64,000 bases of DNA from Shewanella psychromarinicola (GTDB lineage: Bacteria; Pseudomonadota; Gammaproteobacteria; Enterobacterales; Shewanellaceae), in the NCBI RefSeq assembly GCF_003855155.1, contig NZ_CP034073.1, forward strand, positions 3,906,001-3,970,000, in the 5' to 3' direction. The notes beneath the pieces were generated by a model. That model searched no databases. It saw only the letters and a list, made by a program, of their open reading frames with translations, and was not told the origin of the DNA. A program made the position numbers and the translations under genes. Below, in pieces: positions 57,464-64,000 of the stretch; position 1 is the first letter of the stretch; each line of letters starts with the position of its first letter.

Positions 57464-57926
57464 TTAAAGCCCAAAAATTTGTTAATAGGCTGTCTAAAAA
57501 TTCACATGTCATTTGAGTCATCCGCTCGTCACTTAACCCCGACAATCTAAGTATCTGCCATCGAGGAAGTATATTTGGTCTAGTCATAATCATGACGTGA
57601 GTAATCCTTCTTATTTGATAATCAGTAATACTTTCAGAGTAACGGGCAAGATAGATTGAAGCCAAGGACAGTTTATATAAATACTTCTCCACTGACGTTC
57701 CAGTATCTAATTGAGAAACAAGCCATTTCATCGATAATCGAGGCCCCGAAACATCATCAGAATGTTTGTCGATTATACGAATAAGAGCTCTAACAATTTC
57801 CATATCCCTGCTTTTCCAATCAACTCTATTGTTTACTACGGGAATAGGACGCTTGTATTTGTTATTAGTGTTAAGCAACCAATCTCTATTGTGGCGGTAT
57901 AACCAAATATACTCAAGTGAATTCAA
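57453..57926 (-). pseudogene. TnsD-like C-terminal fragment (Tn7-like transposon relic)
   Basis: EYIWLYRHNRDWLL, NNRVDWKSRDMEIVRALIRII and RPNILPRWQILRLSG resemble the C-terminal part of TnsD target-selectors, where short repeats with LYRxxRxWL and VDWxxRD occur. The 5' side is cut by IS630-B. No tnsABC genes are present. Confidence 0.5.
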
Positions 57927-59012
57927 ACTGCAGGTTTTAATTTCTGAAAGTTATCATTAATTGTATCACCGAGCGTGTCAGCAATATCGGGGAGGGTGAT
58001 GCTAAAAAAGTCAGTGATTTTTCGTCGGAATTCTTTTGTCGTTGCGAAGTATTGCCCATTCCTCGCATGTTTATTCATCACCTTCCACAATCGTTCTATT
58101 GGGTTTAAATTTGGACTATAAGGCGGCAGGTAATGCAATGTTATATTCAGATGTTCAGCCTCTTTAACCACTAAGGCATTTCGATGGTATCCAGCGCCAT
58201 CAAGCACCAAATGGATAACACCACTTGTTGAGTAACGCGCTCTAATTTGGTTTAAAAAATCGATGATGGATGCACCGTTAACCGTTTTGCTATATTGCTC
58301 AATGACCGCTTCTGTTAAGTGACCAAGTCGGATTGCACCAACCACGTTAATACGGGTTCGGCTTCCCGTCGTTTCTATCGGTTTATCAACGCCTTTTTTT
58401 ATCCAGCCAGCGGTGATTTTTGTGGCTTGGGTCGGATGAACCGCATCCATAAATAATAACGGTTCATCAGGGGTTAACGAGGATTTTAGTTGCTCATAAT
58501 ATTCAATGAAAGCCGTTTGTTTGTCTTCATCAAATTTGTGAGGAACCCCTTTAGGGTTTTTATAGCTGAACTGATGTTTATGCAGCCATTTATTGAGACC
58601 TGACACTGTGTACTTAATCTGAAATTGTTCTGAGATATAAGCGACTATTTGATGGCTATGCAAGTAGGTCACCTCACACAGGTGTGCAATCAATAGTTCA
58701 GTTTGCTCTTGACTCAGATAGCTTAAGGAGCCGCCACTATTACACGTGAGTTTTTGGTCGTGAGCATAGGCATCAATGTATCGAACTACGGTCGTTTCGT
58801 GAATACGTAACGCTTGGGCAATCATTGGCGTTGGCCAATTTTCATCGCGTAGTAAAATGGCTTTAATGCGATCACACTCACGCCTATCACTCGAGCTTTT
58901 ATGTCGAGTTTCCAATGCTACTTTTTGTTCTGGCGAGAGTGTAATTTGTTTCATAGGGCTATGATGATCCCATTTGGGACAAAATCAAGCATTTTCAATG
59001 ATCACGGGTATA
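57908..59012 (-). mobile_element. IS630-family element B
   Basis: About 1.1 kb with one intact transposase. The right tip ends GGGTATA at 59012; the left tip TATACTC near 57908 is less sure because the tnsD remnant joins there. It is inserted at a TA next to IS1595 copy 3 and has removed that copy's outer end. Confidence 0.75.
57923..58954 (-). CDS. IS630-family transposase (element B)
   Basis: 343 residues, intact: N-terminal HTH (WPTPMIAQALRIHETTVVRYI), DDE motifs LLFMDAVHPTQATK, IHLVLDGAGYH and LPPYSPNLNPIERLWKVMNK. Confidence 0.93.
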   Translation of the reverse strand: MKQITLSPEQKVALETRHKSSSDRRECDRIKAILLRDENWPTPMIAQALRIHETTVVRYIDAYAHDQKLTCNSGGSLSYLSQEQTELLIAHLCEVTYLHSHQIVAYISEQFQIKYTVSGLNKWLHKHQFSYKNPKGVPHKFDEDKQTAFIEYYEQLKSSLTPDEPLLFMDAVHPTQATKITAGWIKKGVDKPIETTGSRTRINVVGAIRLGHLTEAVIEQYSKTVNGASIIDFLNQIRARYSTSGVIHLVLDGAGYHRNALVVKEAEHLNITLHYLPPYSPNLNPIERLWKVMNKHARNGQYFATTKEFRRKITDFFSITLPDIADTLGDTINDNFQKLKPAV

Positions 59013-59930
59013 GAAGTGAGATTTGCTATGAAAATGCCTGAAACGAGTTTTTTTGAATGGCAACGTCAATTCAGCGCTGAAACTGATTGCTTAAATCACA
59101 TTAAGAAAATGAGATGGCCTAATGGTTTTGTTTGCCCTAGATGCTCTTGTGAGCATGCCTATGAGCTTACAACCCGCAATGTATATGAATGCAGTCAATG
59201 TCATAAACAAACATCGGTCACAGCAGACACATTATTCCACGGTAGCCGTATTCCTATCACTAAGTGGTTTTGGGCTATCTACTTTTTAGGCTCAGATAAA
59301 GGCAGTATTTCAGCATTAAGACTGAGTAAGCACATTGAAGTTAATTGGCGAACGGCACGTTTGATATTAAGTAAGCTGAGAACAGCTATGGGCCATAGAG
59401 ACAGCTTATATAGACTGTCAGGGGTCATTGAAATTGATGATGCGTTAGTGGGTGGCAAAAGCAAGGGCAAGCGTGGACGTGGAGCAGGAGGTAAAACACC
59501 TGTTTTAGTTGCCGTTGAAAGCAAAGGATAAAAGAGCTGGATTTATTGCTATGCAGGCTGCAAATAGCGTTTGCCATGATAGTGTTGAACAGTTCGTTAC
59601 CAAACACTTAAGATACAGCAAAAAGTGCATACAGACGGCTTACCTGCGTTGAACATTATAGATAAGACTCAACAACATGAAGCGAGGGTTACCCCCAGTG
59701 AGCTTGTTGATGAATGGCTGCCTTGGGTTCATATTGCCATTGGTAACTTAAAAGCATTTTTACTTGGGACATTCCATAGTGTTTCAGGAAAGTACCTGCA
59801 AGAATACCTGAGTGAGTTCTGTTATCGGTTCAATCGTAGAAAAATGGAAAGAGAAATACCTAACAGATTGTTAAATTTGGCAATCATTCACACGCCAATA
59901 CATTCTTACTGAGCCAACTGCATAGGCATG
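59013..59930 (+). mobile_element. IS1595-family element, copy 3 (left tip missing)
   Basis: Same as copy 1 except that the outer left tip is replaced by IS630-B; the right tip ends CATAGGCATG at 59930. Confidence 0.88.
59028..59912 (+). pseudogene. IS1595-family transposase with two frameshifts (copy 3)
   Basis: Protein pieces and the two frame breaks (after VAVESKG and before HTDGLPAL) are the same as in copy 1; one difference noted (NRRKMER for NRRQMER). Confidence 0.87.
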
Positions 59931-60038
59931 TTAAGTTTTGATTGTCTCGAATGAAGAAATCTGCAGCTTTTTTAGGATTTCATTATCCCTCATCGCTTGC
60001 TTTAGGTAAGCGATCATTCTGGGGTTAGATCACCCCAT

Positions 60039-61580
60039 TCAAGCCAGATCTGACGTTAAAAAATTATCAGCGAACTTTTCTTTCCATATTCTCGGGGTAA
60101 GCTCTGCTACTTTTGAAGCGGGATGTATGCTGACACGTTGCAATACATCAACAAGGTAGTGGTAGGGATTGATTTCTTGTAGACGACAAGTGACAAGTAA
60201 ACTTTGTAAAATACCTAGCTGCTCTGCGCCTAATTCGCTCCAACAAAACAAATAATTCTTGCGTCCCATAGGGATAACACGCAATGCCCGCTCAAGGTGG
60301 TTGGTATCCATGGCAACAGCGGGATTTGACAAGAACACTTTCAATTCAACTTGGCGCTCATTCACATAATTTAAGGCTTTGCTTAAGGGGTTTTGGGGTG
60401 TTAAATCGGTTCGCTGTCGTTGCTCATAAACCCAGTTGAAAAATTCAGTAACAAGTGGCTCGCTGTGCTTTTGCCGATAGGTTAAGGTATCCGCAGGCTC
60501 GGTTATCTTGTCTTTGATGTGTTTTTCAACTTTATAAAGCAATGCTATTTGGTCAATAGCCGCCTGTGCTGCTATTGGCTCAATCAGTAACGCTCTATCA
60601 AAATAACGCCTTGCATGTACCCAACAAGTAGCATGCGTAACCGTTTTTTCTTTTTCATTCAATTTTGCCACTGTTTTACTGTAAGCGGCATAACCATCGG
60701 TCAATAAAGTGCCGGTAAAGCCTTCGAGCTGATTTTGGGCATGCAAAAAGCCTCGGCTACTCGACCAAGTAAAGGCGATTTCATTGTTGTCACCGAACAT
60801 CGGCCAGAAATAGGTTTGTTTCATTTTGCCTTTGCCTTTGCTTTTTCTGCCTGCTTTTATGGGGACTTCATCCATGGCAAGGGTTTGACTGTTGATAATA
60901 GACTTTAGATTAGCCTGGTAGATAGGCCGGAGCAGTTCAATGCCTTTTTGTACCCAGTTAATTAAGGTGGCTCGGCTGATATGAACACCTGAATCAATCA
61001 TCCGTTGGTGTTGCCGATAAAGTGGCAGATGATACACCCCTTTATCAACCATAAGTCCTGCAATCAGGGAAACATCGGCGTAACATCCCTCAAGTACATT
61101 ACTCGGTGCTGATGGCGTTTTCACCGTTTGCTCACGTTTATGGCGAACAATAGGACGACGGTAAATTAATATCGTATAACTGCCGGGTTGTTGCGCTAAG
61201 CGGTTAGTTTCTTTATAGCCGATGATTTCATAGTGCTCAGCGTCATCACCCTGTAACTCAGGTGCGGGAATATCGATAACTTTAGTCGGAACAGACGCAT
61301 CAAAACGTAAACCCGTGTCATTGACTTCATCGCCATTGAGTTGTTTGTTTGATTTGCGTTTGTGGGCTTTGATGTCGGTGGAGGTATCGATTGATACAAC
61401 AGCTTTATCTGTAGCAAATAATGAGCCCTGAGCGCCCAATTTATCGAATAATTGTTTTTCTGATTTACGACCAAAAAGTTGACGTTTAAACCAATCCAAC
61501 TGCTGTTTAAACACAAGAATATCTTCTTCGAGTGCTTGAATTTTAGTTTGCTGTAACTGATTGATTTCGGTAATTTTCAT
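60039..61580 (-). CDS. IS66 TnpC transposase (IS66-4)
   Basis: 513 residues, intact: N-terminal helix (FKQQLDWFKRQLFGRKSEKQ), ADVSLIAGLMVDKGVYHLPLYRQHQRM, TLAMDEVPIKAG, LLTDGYAAYS, CWVHARRYF, and DTNHLERALRVIPMGRKNYLF. Confidence 0.93.
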   Translation of the reverse strand: MKITEINQLQQTKIQALEEDILVFKQQLDWFKRQLFGRKSEKQLFDKLGAQGSLFATDKAVVSIDTSTDIKAHKRKSNKQLNGDEVNDTGLRFDASVPTKVIDIPAPELQGDDAEHYEIIGYKETNRLAQQPGSYTILIYRRPIVRHKREQTVKTPSAPSNVLEGCYADVSLIAGLMVDKGVYHLPLYRQHQRMIDSGVHISRATLINWVQKGIELLRPIYQANLKSIINSQTLAMDEVPIKAGRKSKGKGKMKQTYFWPMFGDNNEIAFTWSSSRGFLHAQNQLEGFTGTLLTDGYAAYSKTVAKLNEKEKTVTHATCWVHARRYFDRALLIEPIAAQAAIDQIALLYKVEKHIKDKITEPADTLTYRQKHSEPLVTEFFNWVYEQRQRTDLTPQNPLSKALNYVNERQVELKVFLSNPAVAMDTNHLERALRVIPMGRKNYLFCWSELGAEQLGILQSLLVTCRLQEINPYHYLVDVLQRVSIHPASKVAELTPRIWKEKFADNFLTSDLA

Positions 61581-61600
61581 ACCAAGTATTATAACAAAAA

Positions 61601-61945
61601 CTACCGACTATAGCGCTTACTTTTGAGTGCTTTTTGCCAATTAATCCCCTCAATTAAACACTGTAATTGCGCCCAATTGAGTGACATTTTATCTTCATCA
61701 CTGGTAACGCGATGAAACTGACCTTGCTCAAGGCGTTTGCTCCATAAACAGTAACCGCCACGACTGTAGTAAAGAATTTTGATGTGAGTTCGCCGCTTAT
61801 TGATAAACACAAACAACTCACCACTGCTGGCTGGTCGCTTGAGTTTTGATTGCGCCAATGCGGCTAACCCATCAAATTGCTTGCGCATATCAACGGGATG
61901 AGCGTAAAGCCATACCGATAAGTTGGGCTCTTGCAGTAACATCAA
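61601..61945 (-). CDS. IS66 TnpB accessory protein (IS66-4)
   Basis: 114 residues: VWLYAHPVDMRKQFDGLAALAQSKL, ELFVFINKRRTHIKILYYSRGGYCLWSKRLEQG. Overlaps TnpA by four bases. Confidence 0.93.
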   Translation of the reverse strand: MMLLQEPNLSVWLYAHPVDMRKQFDGLAALAQSKLKRPASSGELFVFINKRRTHIKILYYSRGGYCLWSKRLEQGQFHRVTSDEDKMSLNWAQLQCLIEGINWQKALKSKRYSR

Positions 61946-62244
61946 GTATTCATCATGCGCAAAACTACGCCGTTAGGTAGTGATAATTCAATATCCCAAG
62001 GTGACGCTGCGACGTTCGGCTCTGGGCTGATACTGTGCCAATCGTCCTGAGCACTTTCGCTAATGATAGGTTTACTAGTGATTGAAGGAAGTGATGGCTG
62101 GTTTGTTAACCGTTTACGCCAAGCATAAAAGCTTGAGAGGGTAATTTGTTGTTGTTTACAGAAGGTAGCGACTTGCAATTCGCTTGGTGCATGCTGCTCG
62201 ATTATTGCTTGCCATTGCTTAGGCGTTCTGTGGACATTTGCCAT
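61942..62244 (-). CDS. IS66 TnpA accessory protein (IS66-4)
   Basis: 100 residues: RTPKQWQAIIEQHAPSELQVATFCKQQQITLSSFYAWRKRL, the Orf1 HTH, and LPNGVVLRM at the end. Confidence 0.9.
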   Translation of the reverse strand: MANVHRTPKQWQAIIEQHAPSELQVATFCKQQQITLSSFYAWRKRLTNQPSLPSITSKPIISESAQDDWHSISPEPNVAASPWDIELSLPNGVVLRMMNT

Positions 62245-62321
62245 TTGTTTTATCTGTGAGTGAATAATGGCATTATTTTAGAGGATTTTGGAGGGGATGG
62301 AATACGGCCTGTAATGATCGC

Positions 62322-62564
62322 TTACTGCTTTAGTTGGGCTTCTAAGAGTTGAATTCTTCGTTGGTCTTCAGTTAATGCTTTGGCATTTTCAGGGGTTTTA
62401 CCTGCTAATTCAGATTGGTACTGCCATTTCCATCGAGACACTGCAGATTTACCCGCACCAGGCATGTCTTCGATTTGTTTATTGGTGTAACCCTGTTCGA
62501 CCATCAGCTTGGCATATTCTAGTTTTTGCAGCGGGCTGACAGTGACTTTCGTTTTTCTAATCAT
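62322..62564 (-). pseudogene. IS3-family OrfA, 5' part (copy C)
   Basis: MIRKTKVTVSPLQKLEYAKLMVEQGYTNKQIEDMPGAGKSAVSRWKWQYQ and on to EAQLKQ, interrupted by IS66-4. It has more differences from copies A and B than they have from each other, so it is an older insertion. Confidence 0.9.
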
Positions 62565-62631
62565 AATAAATACCTTTAAGATTTTGCTTATTTTAAGCTA
62601 TAAATCTCTACAGTTTCATTAGATCATTACA

Positions 62632-62881
62632 AATGGATCGATTCGCGATACCACCACATGGTTATCTAAATCATAGGTAAAGGCGAATCACTGATTATCT
62701 ATCATCTACAAGGCTACATATTAACATACAAGGCCACTGATCTTAAACAACGCTAGATCAGTCTGGCTTTATGATGATTACCACGAACTTCAGGTGGAAC
62801 TTGATTGATCTAACATTTCTGAACTTCCCTATCTCAATCCATTATTTTTATATCACTATGTTGATCCAGAACAAAGAAATG
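62632..62881. other. Promoter-side stretch before the barrel gene
   Basis: No gene seen. An open frame beginning at 62771 runs through the Fur box and is not supported. Confidence 0.5.
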
Positions 62882-62900
62882 GATAATACGAATCATTATC
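62882..62900 (+). promoter_or_regulatory. Fur box before the outer-membrane barrel gene
   Basis: GATAATACGAATCATTATC matches the Fur consensus at 16 of 19 positions and is 58-76 bases before the ATG. It is the best Fur match in the window. Confidence 0.88.
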
Positions 62901-62957
62901 ATTCATCCCACAAAAGGAAGCTGTTATGCCGCCTTATTTCTGTTTATAGAGGTTAAT

Positions 62958-63719
62958 ATGTCGTATTTTAAACCCTTTGCTATCACCACTAGTTTTATTT
63001 TTTTTACCTACAGTGGCATCGCGCTTGCTGAAGACGATATGCATAATTCACATCATGTGGTTCCCCAAGGTATCTCCCAAGTCGAACTTTCGGTAGATCT
63101 AGGTTGGGAGTCGAAATATGTATCAGAGGGACGCGACAACCTCGACAGTGGTGGGATCTATTGGAGCGGTATTGCTGCTCAGTATCAAGATGTAAATGCC
63201 TACGCCAGAGTTGGTCGTGCCGACAACGAACACTACACTGAATGGCAATTTGGATTAGAGTACTGCATCACACTCAGCGACAACTTTGATGCAGCGATTG
63301 GCTACCAACGTCTAGAATTTTATGGCGACGAAGGTGCTAGCGACAATGAGCTGTTCAGCTCCATTACTTACTCAGGCATTGAATGGCTGACTCCATCGAT
63401 TAACTACACCTACTCAACTGAAGCAGGCGGCTATTTTATCGAACTAAGCTTACACAGCTCTTGGGATCTCTCCAAAGCTTGGAACGTCACACCTTATCTC
63501 ACTCAAGGTATCGATTACCAATATGTAACCGAAACTCATAACGGCCGTAACAACTTGCAGTTTGGCGTAGAGTCTGCATATGCGCTGACGCCAACATTAA
63601 ACATTTCAGGACATGTCAGTCAAAGTATCGCCCAGCAAGATATCGAGCAAGAAGTTGGTTATAGCAGCTCAAAGCTTAACGAAACCTTTGCTGGGGTTTC
63701 TATCAACTGGCTGTTCTAG
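62958..63719 (+). CDS. Putative outer-membrane beta-barrel protein, iron-regulated
   Basis: 253 residues with an N-terminal signal (PFAITTSFIFFTYSGIALA) and alternating beta strands ending in aromatic Phe (AGVSINWLF), the outer-membrane barrel signature. VELSVDLGWESKYVSEGRDNLDSGGIYWSG and AYALTPTLNISGHVSQSI resemble small porins of the TIGR02001/TorF kind. AGAGG precedes the ATG. The strong Fur box suggests a role under low iron, possibly an uptake channel; the ligand is unknown. Confidence 0.72.
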   Translation: MSYFKPFAITTSFIFFTYSGIALAEDDMHNSHHVVPQGISQVELSVDLGWESKYVSEGRDNLDSGGIYWSGIAAQYQDVNAYARVGRADNEHYTEWQFGLEYCITLSDNFDAAIGYQRLEFYGDEGASDNELFSSITYSGIEWLTPSINYTYSTEAGGYFIELSLHSSWDLSKAWNVTPYLTQGIDYQYVTETHNGRNNLQFGVESAYALTPTLNISGHVSQSIAQQDIEQEVGYSSSKLNETFAGVSINWLF

Positions 63720-63833
63720 AATCATATTGGAAAGACAAGGAATGTCTCCCCCTATCAGGGAAAATTGATCTATATCAAATAACTCCAAATTACTAATAAA
63801 AATTAGCTTAGAAGCTACTAAATAAACTGCAAT

Positions 63834-63852
63834 AGTAATGATTATCATTTAG
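63834..63852 (+). promoter_or_regulatory. Fur box before the last gene
   Basis: AGTAATGATTATCATTTAG keeps the central TAATGATnATCATT of the Fur consensus (13 of 19). It lies 110 bases before the ATG at 63962. Confidence 0.7.
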
Positions 63853-63961
63853 ACTCAATTATAATAGTTATTTCCATTTGAAGCTTGTTGTTCTCAGCCG
63901 TAACGCCTGATTTTCAACAAGCGTTCAAGAATAAGTAGACCCATTTGTTGGAGTTGAAATT

Positions 63962-64000
63962 ATGATCAAAGCCGTGTTTAGTCTATTACCGAATATCTTA
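63962..64000 (+). CDS. Start of an unidentified gene (runs off the window)
   Basis: ATG preceded by TTGGAG; only MIKAVFSLLPNIL is visible, hydrophobic and possibly a membrane segment or signal. Behind a Fur box and next to a Fur-regulated barrel gene, so probably iron-related; not identifiable. Confidence 0.5.
   Translation, partial: MIKAVFSLLPNIL

Larger units (their letters stand above)
60006..62325 (-). mobile_element. Intact IS66-family element (IS66-4, 2320 bp) with 8-bp duplication
   Basis: Ends GTAAGCGATCATT are inverted repeats; TGCTTTAG is duplicated at 59998-60005 and 62326-62333. Inserted in orfA of IS3 copy C. Confidence 0.95.
59931..62631 (-). mobile_element. IS3-family remnant (copy C), interrupted by IS66-4
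   Basis: Only the orfA end of the same IS as copies A and B: the 3' part of orfA at 59931-60005 and the 5' part to the terminal TGTAATGATC (inverse) at 62631. orfB is gone, cut at the IS1595 boundary. Confidence 0.87.

Noticed and set aside
57453..57926. An active Tn7-like or CRISPR-associated transposon
   Set aside because: Only a tnsD-like tail is present; no tnsA, tnsB, tnsC or cas genes occur anywhere in the window.
62771..62956. 61-codon open frame before the barrel gene
   Set aside because: It crosses the Fur box and promoter region, has no ribosome binding site and no family-like sequence.

Overview
The window looks like a Shewanella chromosome, probably a cold-water or marine species close to S. 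frigidimarina. This rests on moderate GC content, the conserved host order yafJ/fadE, RND efflux pair, bamC-dapA / gcvR-bcp, and on the IS and iron gene types. No rRNA, tRNA or CRISPR array was seen.

Positions 1-11.6 kb are ordinary core genome: a YafJ-type amidotransferase divergent from fadE, a hotdog thioesterase, an RND pump with its membrane fusion protein, bamC-dapA, and divergent gcvR-bcp. From 11.6 to 19.2 kb a tyrosine-recombinase element (three recombinase-like proteins plus a small coiled-coil protein, resembling the Gamma-Mobile-Trio core) is integrated inside bcp. It brings its own 5' half of bcp, so the intact bcp at 18879-19343 reads as an element/host chimera while the native 5' half is stranded at 11284-11640. 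An IS3-family copy interrupts the middle recombinase. A second, inverted copy of the same IS interrupts a type I restriction gene (hsdR, 19431-23974), whose hsdM/hsdS partners are not seen.

From 24.8 kb to the end, iron genes are scattered among IS debris: (i) an FTR1 iron permease operon with a cupredoxin-like protein, two imelysin proteins, a DUF1111 di-heme oxidoreductase, a membrane hydroxylase and a di-heme peroxidase, split by an IS1595-family copy; (ii) a DUF2325 gene; (iii) a compact operon at 46.1-50.1 kb ending in a P-type ATPase with an SCA metal motif, recognised here as a ferrosome (fez) type cluster, including a protein with about 31 PGMQ/PGMY repeats; (iv) an fbpABC-type ferric ABC transporter; (v) a putative outer-membrane barrel and the start of one more gene. 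Fur-box-like sites stand before each of these units. The simplest reading is an iron acquisition plus iron storage region: uptake across the outer membrane (barrel) and inner membrane (FTR1, FbpABC), and intracellular iron sequestration by ferrosomes, all derepressed together by low iron.

The mobile fraction is very large: four IS66-type elements (two intact with 8-bp target duplications, one with a stop codon, one wrecked), three IS3 copies, two IS630, three IS1595 copies of one type plus one unrelated fragment, one IS110/IS1111, two IS4 types, and relics of a Tn7-like tnsD and of a tyrosine integrase. Several are nested. A higBA toxin-antitoxin pair sits among them. The nested insertions show that this iron region is accessory, rearranged DNA.
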